From positions 62,001 through 126,000 of the forward strand of contig JAFEBQ010000007.1 in NCBI GenBank assembly GCA_018242585.1: a DNA stretch of 64,000 nt. The letters are read 5' to 3'. Below are positions 45,012 through 53,100 of this stretch, one piece after another (position 1 is the first letter of the stretch; each line of letters starts with the position of its first letter). Origin of the DNA: Planctomycetota bacterium. GTDB taxonomy: Bacteria > Planctomycetota > Planctomycetia > Pirellulales > PNKZ01. The notes under the pieces are model-generated. The model was not told the origin of the DNA. It made no database searches and saw only the letters and a program-made list of their open reading frames with translations. The translations under genes were made by a program, and so were the position numbers.

Positions 45012-46901
45012 ATGCGTCAACCGTGCCTCAATGCCCGTCACATGCTAAGGGCTCAATTGCCACACCAACTAGCTACGCTAATCATTGTAGTGCTAAGTTG
45101 CTCCCCTTGGGTCTGCCCCGCTTTTGCCGCTGATTTAACTGATCGGCCAAACGTCGTACTCATTCTCGCGGACGACCAGGGGTACGGCGATTTCTCTTGT
45201 CATGGCAACCCAGCGCTGAAGACGCCGCACCTCGACCGACTGCATCACGAGAGCATTCGGCTCACCGATTTTCATGTCGCGCCGATGTGTACGCCAACGC
45301 GCGGTCAATTGATGACCGGGCTCGATGCGCTGCGCAACGGCGCGACGAGCGTCTGTGCCGGGCGCTCGTTCATTCGTCGCGCGTGGCCCGGCGCTGACGC
45401 CGACCCGGCCGTGGCGGCGCCTTCGCCACCAGCGACAATGGCCGAGTGGTTCGCGGGCGCAGGCTACCAGACCGCCCTGTTTGGCAAATGGCACTTGGGG
45501 GATAGCTACCCGAACTTGCCGCACCATCGCGGCTTCAAGGAGACGGTCTTTCACCTGGGCTGGGGCATCACGTCGATTGCCGACCCGTGGTGCAACGATT
45601 ACTTCAATGGCCACTTCAGCCACCATGGCAAGCTGCAATCGTACGAAGGCTACTGCACCGACGTCTGGTTCCGCTTGGCGCGCGAATGGATCAAGGAGCG
45701 CCACGCTCGCAATGAACCGTTCTTCTTGTACTTGCCGACGAATGCGCCGCACGGGCCGCTGTGGGTGCCCGACAAGTATCGTGAGCCCTACCTGGCCCAA
45801 GGACTCAAGCGTCCGCTGGCGTCGTTCTTTGGCATGATCGCCAACATTGATGAAAACGTCGGCCAGTTGGACCAGTTGCTGGCCGAGTTGAAGCTGCGCG
45901 ACAACACGATCCTGGTTTACTTCCACGACAACGGCGGCACGGCTGGCGTCAACTTCTACAACGCCGGCATGCGCGCCGGTAAGCGAACCTATTACGAAGG
46001 GGGGCACCGCGCGGCTTGCTTTATTCGCTGGCCCGGCGGCACCTGGCGACAGGCGTGCGATGTCGACTCGCTGACCCAGGTGCAGGATCTGCTGCCGACG
46101 CTGATCGAGACGTGCAATCTTGGCGTGCCCAAGGGCTCGTTCGACGGTCGCAGCCTGACGCCGTTGCTCGCCAAGTCCGGCGCTAACGACCGCGCTGACT
46201 CATCAACGTCACGAGCCCGCGAAGTGTTTGGCGAGCGCAAGCTGGTGGTGCAGTACGGCGAGAATCCTGAGAAGTGGGAGTCGGCGGTCCTTTGGAAAAG
46301 GTGGCGACTGGTCCACGGCGAAGAGCTGTACGATCTGGCGACTGATCCGGCCCAGGCCAAAAACGTGGCCGAGCAGCATCCCGACGTGCTGGCCGCGCTG
46401 CGGGCGCATTATCAGAAGTGGTGGGGCGAAGTCGGGCCGCTGTTGGACCATTACGTCCCGGTTGTCCTCGGCAGCGAGCACGAGAACCCGGTCACGCTCA
46501 GCTCGGCCGATTGGGCCAAGGTCTATTGCGACAACATGCCCGACCTGCGGGCTGGCAAGCAAGTGAACGGTCCGTGGAACGTCGAGTTCGTCCGGGGGGG
46601 AACCTATGAAGTGGCTTTACGTCGCTGGCCGCGCGAGTCGGGGGCGGCCATCACCGCGCCGGTTCCCGAGTTCGTGGCCGTCGATGGCAAGTTGCCCGCC
46701 GGCGTGGCAGTGCCGGCCGCGAAAGTCCGATTGCAAGTCGACGACTTCGATCGCACCGAAGCAATCTCGGCCGACACCCAGGAAGTGGTCTTTACCGTCG
46801 AAGTCAAAACGCCACACACGACCAAGCTGCAAAGCTGGCTCTACGACGCATCAGGCAAAGAACTCAGCGGGGCGTACTATGCGTACGTGCGGAGAAAGTA
46901 G
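45012..46901 (+). CDS. Secreted FormylGly sulfatase
   Basis: 629 residues from the ATG at 45012 (alternatives at 44982 and 45000). Signal segment about residues 12-36 (QLATLIIVVLSCSPWVCPAFA). Metal site LILADDQGYGDF with the two Asp, then the sulfatase signature CTPTRGQLMTG whose Cys is converted to formylglycine, LFGKWHLGDSY, and VYFHDNGGTAG with Asp-Asn. An extra C-terminal beta region (about 520-629, VNGPWNVEFVRGGTYEVALRRWP) is longer than the core family. Family S1, cleaving a sulfate ester, probably on a sulfated algal polysaccharide; subfamily not read. It ends at the start of a palindromic element. Confidence 0.92.
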   Translation: MRQPCLNARHMLRAQLPHQLATLIIVVLSCSPWVCPAFAADLTDRPNVVLILADDQGYGDFSCHGNPALKTPHLDRLHHESIRLTDFHVAPMCTPTRGQLMTGLDALRNGATSVCAGRSFIRRAWPGADADPAVAAPSPPATMAEWFAGAGYQTALFGKWHLGDSYPNLPHHRGFKETVFHLGWGITSIADPWCNDYFNGHFSHHGKLQSYEGYCTDVWFRLAREWIKERHARNEPFFLYLPTNAPHGPLWVPDKYREPYLAQGLKRPLASFFGMIANIDENVGQLDQLLAELKLRDNTILVYFHDNGGTAGVNFYNAGMRAGKRTYYEGGHRAACFIRWPGGTWRQACDVDSLTQVQDLLPTLIETCNLGVPKGSFDGRSLTPLLAKSGANDRADSSTSRAREVFGERKLVVQYGENPEKWESAVLWKRWRLVHGEELYDLATDPAQAKNVAEQHPDVLAALRAHYQKWWGEVGPLLDHYVPVVLGSEHENPVTLSSADWAKVYCDNMPDLRAGKQVNGPWNVEFVRGGTYEVALRRWPRESGAAITAPVPEFVAVDGKLPAGVAVPAAKVRLQVDDFDRTEAISADTQEVVFTVEVKTPHTTKLQSWLYDASGKELSGAYYAYVRRK

Positions 46902-47078
46902 AAGAGGGGCTAGGGGCTAGGGGCTAGGAAAAGAAGCACTGGTCGCGAGCGCGTTTCAAAATATTTTGAGCTGCCGCTTTCAAGCTGCGCTTCCCAGCAT
47001 CAGCTTACGCTTTGATCCGAAAGGTTCGGCTTGCACTCGAATCCCTAATCCCTAGCCCCTCGTCCCTAGCCCCTCTTC
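46901..47078. repeat. Inverted-repeat element between two convergent stop codons
   Basis: GAAGAGGGGCTAGGG (46901-46915) is a perfect 15-bp inverted repeat of 47064-47078. Each arm continues into tandem GGGGCTA units. In the interior, TCAAAATATTTTGA (46956-46969) is a perfect 14-bp palindrome. The element fills the space from the sulfatase stop to the phosphoesterase stop. It looks like a small palindromic dispersed element that may work as a bidirectional terminator. Confidence 0.7.
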
Positions 47079-47079
47079 A

Positions 47080-49701
47080 TCACTCTCGCAGTTCGCCGCG
47101 GTACGCGATCGCTTGTCGTACGGCCGGGGGCAGCGGCGCGTCGACCCCTTTGACGGCTCGCCAGAGGATCTCGTTCAGCTCGAAATCATCCACGCGGTCG
47201 TATTCGGTGAAGTCCATCAGCTCGGATCGCTTGGCCCCGTATGAAGCCACGGTGTTGACCACCGACAGATCGATCTGCGCCGGCAGGTGCTCGTAGGGCT
47301 TCAAGTCCGGCGTCGCGTCGAACGACTCGAACATCGGCGTGGCGGCCGCGTCGAACTGGCTGAGCGGCGGCAGCCCGAGGATCAACTCCATCGTCCGTAG
47401 CATGCTGACCGTGGCGTATTGCGTGCTGTCCAAGTGGCCGCGTCGCACGTAAGGACTGATTACCAGTCCGAGCGTCCGGTGGGCGTCGACGTGGTCGGGC
47501 CCGTTCTGCGCGTCGTCTTCAATAACGAAAATCGCGATCTGGGGCCAATACTTGCTATTGCTCACCGCTTCGACCAGCCGGCCCAAGGCCAGATCGTTCG
47601 AGGCCACGCACGCTTGCGGCGTCGGCGCGCCGACCTTGGTTCCTTCGGTGTGATCCTCGCCCAGGCTCATCACGATGAAGTTCGGTAGGTTGCCGTTCTT
47701 TTCGTACTCGTGGAACTCTTCCAAGAATGTCGCCACCCGATCGGTGTCGCGAACCTTCTGGCCTTTGGCCTTGGGCAGCCCGTACGTCGGGCAGGTATGA
47801 CCGATCAGGCCCGGCACGCGACCTTCGATGCGGAACGTCCCGTCCGGCTGGCTGACCCGGCCGCCATATTCGCCGTAGCTGCGGTACGTCTTGCCGTGCC
47901 GCCCACAGGCGTCCCAGATGTAGCCGCTGGGCGCGTTGGTGAGATCGCCGTCGTCGTCATCGTCGATGCCCGTGCGCTTCGAATAAGTCAAACACCAGTT
48001 GCGAGCAATGTAATCGGTGTTATAGGCCATCGTGCTCCAGGGATGTCCGTCGGCCGAGACATGCCCGTTGCAGTACAAGTTGTCGAGCAGCACGAACTCC
48101 TCGGCCAGCTTGTGATGATTCGGCGTCACTTGCCGGCCGAACATCAACAAGCTCTCGTCCCCGTTTCCGCGCGGCATGTCGCCGAACACCTGGTCGTAGG
48201 TGCGGTTTTCCTTGATGATGTAGATCACGTGTTTGATCGGCGACGGCGCACCCACCTTGGTCGGAATGGCCGTCTTGCGCTGATACGGCGTGCCGGCGAT
48301 CAGCTTGTCGGAATAAGGACAATTCTGGTACACGCGATCGGTCAGCTTCTGCAAGTCGTCGTCATCGTCGGGCAACTCGATGACCGACAGCGCGCCGTTC
48401 AGGGTCGTGCCAATGTGCGGGAACGGCACCTTGCGATAGCCATCGGGGCCGCGTTCTTTCAACTCGGCCATCTTTTCCGCGCTGGGCTTGTTCGACGCGG
48501 TGTGGGTTCCTTTGCCGACACCGACCAGCAATCGCTTACCGTCGGGTGTTGCCGCCACCGAGGTCGGATACCAGCCGGTCGGAATGAACCCGGCCACGGC
48601 GCTGCGGCGGGGCTTTTCAATGTCGACCACCGCAATGCAGTTGTTGTCGGCATTGGCCACGTACAAGGTCTCGCCATCGGGCGAAACGCACAGCGCGTCG
48701 GGCGTACACCCCTCGGGCGATTTGGGGAACAGGGCGGTACTGATGACTTCTTGCACCACACCCGTCGATGTGTCGATGACCGAAACCTGATTGCTCGACG
48801 CACACGCGACGAACAGCCGGTTGTCAGTCGGGTGCAGTGCCAACTGGTTGGGATGATCGCCGACCGGGATCTTGGCAATCGTCCGCAGCGACTCAGCGTC
48901 AACCACTAGCACTCGCCGATCGGCCCAATCGGAGACGTAGAGCAAGCCATTGCGGGCGCGCACCACGTCGTAGGCCCGCGATCCGCAGGGGGCGCTGCGC
49001 AGCACACGACCATCGAGCGAGACGGCCGACAGCACGCTCCCCCCTTCGTCAGTCTTGTTAGCATCCCCCCAGGCGAACGACTTGTTGCCCCCTTTGCGAA
49101 AGATAGTCAGCGTGTAAATCGTCTTGGCCGGCGCGTCGAGATACAGGCCCGACGTGAACCCTTGAGCAATCGCCACCGGCGCGTCGGCCTTGGCGTCGGC
49201 GACAAGTTGCTGGGTGCCCGGGCCGCCGACCGGTTCGAGCCGTTGATCGTTCAGCCGGAAGCGATGGTAACTGCCAGCGCCGCCGCCCGACCACCACAGG
49301 TTGCCGCTCTGGGCGTCAAGCGCCAGGCCGAACCAGGTTTCGCGTGCTTCGACCTGGCTGAGCTTCTCGCCCGACGCCAGATCGACCAACGTCAACTGGT
49401 GCGAGTTGTAGCCGTTGGTTGCCACCAGCGCGCGGCGATTGTCGGACAAAGGAATGATGTTCAGCGGCAGATCGGCGAGCGTCGTATGCCGCCCCACTGG
49501 CATCAATCGCCACCCATTGGGCAACAAGACGCCGTGCCCATCGTCACCAGGAACCTTGGGCGTCTGCCCGGCGGCCGGCGCTTGGGCCACATCTGGCGCC
49601 GCGGGGGCCGGAGCGACAGCCTGCTGGGCGTGAACCACGCCGATGACGATCAGGTTAACGACCAGCGATATTGACCAGGTTCCCACATTCGACCGGCGCA
49701 T
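47080..49701 (-). CDS. Secreted YncE-type propeller fused to a phosphoesterase domain
   Basis: 873 residues; the ATG at 49701 has GGAG at proper spacing and begins a signal peptide (SISLVVNLIVIGVVHAQQ). Residues about 60-420 form a YncE-type propeller (HQLTLVDLASGEKLSQV, LYVSDWADRRVLVVDAES, QVSVIDTSTGVVQEV, IAVVDIEKPRRSAV). Then about 490-870 is the phosphoesterase family fold: IKHVIYIIKENRTYDQVFGDM, NGHVSADGHPWSTMAY, IVMSLGEDHTEGTKVG, IFVIEDDAQNGPDHVDAHRT. This combination is known as a bifunctional YncE/alkaline-phosphatase-like protein. Substrate is unknown; phospholipase C-like or phosphatase activity on a surface compound is possible. Confidence 0.88.
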   Translation of the reverse strand: MRRSNVGTWSISLVVNLIVIGVVHAQQAVAPAPAAPDVAQAPAAGQTPKVPGDDGHGVLLPNGWRLMPVGRHTTLADLPLNIIPLSDNRRALVATNGYNSHQLTLVDLASGEKLSQVEARETWFGLALDAQSGNLWWSGGGAGSYHRFRLNDQRLEPVGGPGTQQLVADAKADAPVAIAQGFTSGLYLDAPAKTIYTLTIFRKGGNKSFAWGDANKTDEGGSVLSAVSLDGRVLRSAPCGSRAYDVVRARNGLLYVSDWADRRVLVVDAESLRTIAKIPVGDHPNQLALHPTDNRLFVACASSNQVSVIDTSTGVVQEVISTALFPKSPEGCTPDALCVSPDGETLYVANADNNCIAVVDIEKPRRSAVAGFIPTGWYPTSVAATPDGKRLLVGVGKGTHTASNKPSAEKMAELKERGPDGYRKVPFPHIGTTLNGALSVIELPDDDDDLQKLTDRVYQNCPYSDKLIAGTPYQRKTAIPTKVGAPSPIKHVIYIIKENRTYDQVFGDMPRGNGDESLLMFGRQVTPNHHKLAEEFVLLDNLYCNGHVSADGHPWSTMAYNTDYIARNWCLTYSKRTGIDDDDDGDLTNAPSGYIWDACGRHGKTYRSYGEYGGRVSQPDGTFRIEGRVPGLIGHTCPTYGLPKAKGQKVRDTDRVATFLEEFHEYEKNGNLPNFIVMSLGEDHTEGTKVGAPTPQACVASNDLALGRLVEAVSNSKYWPQIAIFVIEDDAQNGPDHVDAHRTLGLVISPYVRRGHLDSTQYATVSMLRTMELILGLPPLSQFDAAATPMFESFDATPDLKPYEHLPAQIDLSVVNTVASYGAKRSELMDFTEYDRVDDFELNEILWRAVKGVDAPLPPAVRQAIAYRGELRE

Positions 49702-50052
49702 GCGATGACTCCATAAAGGGGCGGGCGTGAACGCCTTGGTTTTAGCCCCTTGCTGGCTCACCGGCTAGCTATTCCGGTTAGCCGATGGCGAGGACGTGTT
49801 TTTCATTTGCCTGCCTGCGAGCAACCACATCGGAGTTCCGGTCGTGCGGGGCGTGCCGATTGGCGCGCTGGGCGGCCGCTGCGGCGGTCGGTTGTCGTTG
49901 CGTTACGGCATCATCCCCGCACCCGGTGCGGCGAGCGCCGGGCGTGTCGTCTGGTGGTTTGCCGACATCCCAGACGCGACCTAGGTTTCAGGGTGGAGAT
50001 TCCGGCCCCCGGTGTCAGGGGGCGCGGACCATCAATGCGCCGGAGAACCAGC
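49702..50052 (+). promoter_or_regulatory. Leader region of the A-PCP cassette with several palindromes
   Basis: No gene is supported in these 351 bases. Three short hairpins occur: CGGCTA-N11-TAGCCG near 49758-49780, CCGCAC-CCG-GTGCGG near 49917-49931, and GCCCCC-N7-GGGGGC at 50005-50023, the last 30 bases before the start codon. This is the divergent gap with the phosphoesterase gene, so promoters for both sides are here. The hairpins could be operators or leader structure. Confidence 0.4.
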
Positions 50053-51876
50053 ATGTCTGCTGAACTGCTGTTTGATCAATCGCTCGACGTTTCGCCGACG
50101 TTCGTGGGGTCGACACCCGCTTCCCTGGCCGCGCGCATTGCGGCTCACGCTCTGGCCACGCCGAACCGAGTGGCGCTCACCGACGAGCATGGCGAGCTGA
50201 CCTTCGCTCAACTGGAACAACGGTCGAACCAGTGGGCTTGGCGTTTGATCGAGGAAGGGGTCAAGACCGACGGCTGTGTCAGCTTGCTGTTCGATCGCTC
50301 GATCGACTTTGTCGTGGCGGCACTGGCCGTCATGAAGAGCGGGGCGGCTTACCTGCCGATGGACTCGGCCGTGCCGACCGATCGGGCCATGACCATGTTG
50401 AATGACGCCGGCGCGACGATCGTCTTGACCCACCGCCGCAAGACGTCGGCCTGGTCCGCCGGCGGGTGGTGCGTGCTGGAAGTCGAACACCTGGCCGACG
50501 CGCCAAGCGTGCCGGTGCAAATGACGCCGGCTGCCGACAGCCTGGCTTACATCGTCTACACCTCGGGTTCGACGGGCGTGCCGAAGGGAGTCGAGATCAC
50601 CCATGCGAACCTGCTGAACCTGATCGACTGGCACTCGCGCGCCTTCGGCGTCTCGTCGCGCGACCGGGCCAGCCAGGTGGCCGGCTTGGGCTTCGACGCG
50701 ACGGCCTGGGAAGTGTGGCCGCATCTGGCCGCCGGGGCGACGGTTCACATCGCCGATGAAGTGACCCGCCGTTCGCCTGCCGCGCTGCGCGATTGGATTC
50801 TGGCCCAGCAAATCACGATCAGCTTCGTGCCGACCGTGCTGGCCGAGCAACTGATGCACTCCCAATGGCCCGCGAACACCTTGTTCCGGCTGCTGTTGAC
50901 CGGGGCCGATGTGTTGCACCGCCGCCCGGTCGAAGGCTTGCCGTTCACCGTCGTCAACAACTACGGCCCGTCCGAATGCACCGTCGTCGCCACCTCGGGT
51001 ATTGTCAGCCCCGACGCCAATTGTTGTGCGGCACCGTCGATCGGGCGGCCGATTGATGGCTGCTGCGTGTTTCTGCTCGACGAGCACTTGCAGCCGGTCA
51101 AAAAGGGCGAGGCGGGCGAGCTGTGCATCGGCGGCGTGCTGGTCGGCCGCGGCTATCACAACCGCCCTGAGTTGACCGAGAGCCGCTTTGTGATGTACCA
51201 GCCCGAGTCGGGACCGGCCGTGCGGGTCTATCGCACCGGCGATCGGGCCCGCTACCTGGCCAATGGCGAAATCGCCTTTATGGGCCGGCTGGACGATCAA
51301 ATGAAAATCCGCGGCTACCGCATCGAGCCCGGTGAAATCGTCGCCAACTTGGATCGCGTGCCGGGGGTTGAAGCCAGCGCGGTCGCCGCCATCGACACCG
51401 ACGCCGGCCCGACGCTGGTGGCTTACCTGGTGCTGGATGGCGCGACAAAGCTCAATGCGACCGACCTGCGCGATTACCTGGCGCCGCGGTTGCCCGACTA
51501 CATGATTCCCCAGCAGTTCGTTCGCGTCGATGCGTTGCCGCTGACAGCGAATGGCAAGTTGAACCGCGCCGCACTGCCGACGCCGACGGCCGAGAATACG
51601 TTGGCCCATCGTGCCACGGCCGAAGCGCCCACAATCGACAACGACCTCGAAACCCAGATCGCGGCATTGGTGGCCGGGCTGCTCGATCAGCCGACCGTCT
51701 CGCCGACCGACAACTTCTTCTTACTTGGCGGGCATTCGATGCTCGCGGCCCAGTTGGTGGCTCGCGTCGGGGATATGTTTGGCACGCGGATCACCTTGCG
51801 TCAGTTGTTCAATGCGCCGACGGCCGCGACGTTGGCCGCCGAGATTCGCCGCATGCAGGAGAACGCCCGTGGTTGA
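50053..51876 (+). CDS. Free-standing NRPS-type adenylation + carrier (A-PCP) didomain protein
   Basis: 607 residues; the ATG at 50053 has GGAG seven bases upstream. Adenylation domain (about 22-515): A3 motif YTSGSTGVPKG (169-179), A5 NNYGPSE (302-308), A7 YRTGDRARY, A8 GRLDDQMKIRGYRIEPGEI, A10 NGKLNRAAL with Lys502. Carrier domain (about 530-600): DNFFLLGGHSML with phosphopantetheine Ser562. Pocket residues read by eye against GrsA are D-A-W-F-L-G-N-V-V-K (D215, A216, W219, F258, L282, G284, N303, V311, V312, K502), the published leucine code. No condensation, thioesterase or MbtH-like part is present, so the amino acid is loaded on the carrier for tailoring by another enzyme, most likely the P450 encoded next, whose start overlaps by 8 bases. 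Confidence 0.93.
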   Translation: MSAELLFDQSLDVSPTFVGSTPASLAARIAAHALATPNRVALTDEHGELTFAQLEQRSNQWAWRLIEEGVKTDGCVSLLFDRSIDFVVAALAVMKSGAAYLPMDSAVPTDRAMTMLNDAGATIVLTHRRKTSAWSAGGWCVLEVEHLADAPSVPVQMTPAADSLAYIVYTSGSTGVPKGVEITHANLLNLIDWHSRAFGVSSRDRASQVAGLGFDATAWEVWPHLAAGATVHIADEVTRRSPAALRDWILAQQITISFVPTVLAEQLMHSQWPANTLFRLLLTGADVLHRRPVEGLPFTVVNNYGPSECTVVATSGIVSPDANCCAAPSIGRPIDGCCVFLLDEHLQPVKKGEAGELCIGGVLVGRGYHNRPELTESRFVMYQPESGPAVRVYRTGDRARYLANGEIAFMGRLDDQMKIRGYRIEPGEIVANLDRVPGVEASAVAAIDTDAGPTLVAYLVLDGATKLNATDLRDYLAPRLPDYMIPQQFVRVDALPLTANGKLNRAALPTPTAENTLAHRATAEAPTIDNDLETQIAALVAGLLDQPTVSPTDNFFLLGGHSMLAAQLVARVGDMFGTRITLRQLFNAPTAATLAAEIRRMQENARG

Positions 51877-53098
51877 AACCGCTGAACTGCCGTTGAGCCT
51901 GTACCACTTGCTCGATCCCGAAGTGCTGGCGAACCCGTACCCGCTCTACGCTCGGCTGCGCAGTGAAAACCCGGTTCACTGGGATCCATACCTGCACGCG
52001 TGGATCGTCACGCGGTACGAAGACGTGATCACCGTGCTCAGCAAGTTCTCGGCTGAGCGCGCGCCGACGCCCGAGTTCTTTGCCGCGCTGGGCGCGCCCG
52101 AGGTGAGCCCGATCGCGGCCGTGATGGTCAAGCAGATGCTGTTCCGCGACGGCGCGGCCCACTCGCGGTTGCGCAAGCTGGCCGCTGGGGCGTTTGTGCC
52201 GGCGCGGGTTCGCGTACTACATGATCGCATCCAGGAAATCGCCACCAAGCTGGTCGATGACATCATCGCCCGCGGCACGGGCCGGCTGGACATGCTGGCC
52301 GACTTTGCCGAGCCGCTGCCGGCGATCGTGACGGCCGAGATGCTGGGCGTGCCGGTTGAAGATCATCAGAACCTGAAGGATTGGTCGGTGACGTTTGCCG
52401 AAATGTTGGGCAATTTTCAACACAATCCCGATCGGCTGCCCGGCGTGCAGCGCGCGGTCGAAAACCTGTCGGCTTACTTCCAAGAGCGCATCCGCGAGCA
52501 GCGCGTGACGCCGCGCGAGGGGTTGGTCCATACGTTGTTGAACGCCGAAATCGATGGTGACCGGCTGACCGAAGACGAAGTGATCGCCAACTGCATCGTC
52601 ACGATGGTCGGCGGCCTGGAGACGACGACAAACCTGATCGGCAACGGCATGCTCTCGCTGCTGCGCAACCCGGACCAGATGGAACGCCTGCGCCGCGAGC
52701 CCGAGATCATGCCAGCCGCGGTCGAGGAGTTGTTGCGTTACGAAAGCCCAAGTCAGCACACGGCGCGCTTAGCGCCGGAGGACACGATGCTGGGCGGCAA
52801 GCTGATTCGCAAGCGGCAAGCGGTGATCGCCGTGATGGCGGCGGGCAACCGCGACCCCGAGCGGTTCCCCGAACCCGATCGACTTGACTTCGATCGCCCC
52901 GACAACCGGCACCTGGCCTTTGGTTGGGCGGCCCACTTCTGCTTTGGCGCGCCGCTGGCGCGAATCGAAGCGGTGATCTCGTTCGAGACCTTGCTGCGGC
53001 GGTTCCCCGTGCTGGAACTGACCGATGAACCCTTGTCGTGGCGCGACAACTTGGGGCTGCGCGGCTTGCGATCCCTCCCTTTGACCTACCGCACCTAA
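51869..53098 (+). CDS. Cytochrome P450 coupled to the A-PCP gene
   Basis: 409 residues. The GTG at 51869 is chosen: AGGAG lies seven bases upstream and the protein then begins like a bacterial class I P450 (LPLSLYHLLDPEVLANPYPLYARLRSENPVHWD). I-helix GGLETTT (248-254) gives the acid-alcohol pair; ExxR is E287-LL-R290; the heme loop FGWAAHFCFG (351-360) has the proximal Cys358. The usual Gly at the fourth position of the loop is Ala354. It overlaps the A-PCP stop by 8 bases, a sign of translational coupling. Known A-PCP/P450 pairs (for example NovH/NovI and NikP1/NikQ) hydroxylate the beta carbon of a carrier-bound amino acid. A similar role on Leu is inferred. No ferredoxin or reductase gene is close. 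Confidence 0.92.
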   Translation: MVETAELPLSLYHLLDPEVLANPYPLYARLRSENPVHWDPYLHAWIVTRYEDVITVLSKFSAERAPTPEFFAALGAPEVSPIAAVMVKQMLFRDGAAHSRLRKLAAGAFVPARVRVLHDRIQEIATKLVDDIIARGTGRLDMLADFAEPLPAIVTAEMLGVPVEDHQNLKDWSVTFAEMLGNFQHNPDRLPGVQRAVENLSAYFQERIREQRVTPREGLVHTLLNAEIDGDRLTEDEVIANCIVTMVGGLETTTNLIGNGMLSLLRNPDQMERLRREPEIMPAAVEELLRYESPSQHTARLAPEDTMLGGKLIRKRQAVIAVMAAGNRDPERFPEPDRLDFDRPDNRHLAFGWAAHFCFGAPLARIEAVISFETLLRRFPVLELTDEPLSWRDNLGLRGLRSLPLTYRT

Positions 53099-53100
53099 GC

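Noticed and set aside
39301..46901. A polysaccharide utilisation locus of the SusCD type
   Set aside because: No TonB-dependent SusC or SusD-like gene is present near either sulfatase.
47710..48909. 399-codon plus-strand frame
   Set aside because: Antisense to the YncE-phosphoesterase gene; no protein-like sequence.
49785..50063. 92-codon plus-strand frame ahead of the A-PCP gene
   Set aside because: Rich in Arg, Ser and Cys with no motif; the A-PCP gene has a good ribosome site of its own at 50042-50045.
50032..51609. 525-codon minus-strand frame
   Set aside because: Antisense to the adenylation domain, whose core motifs are unambiguous.
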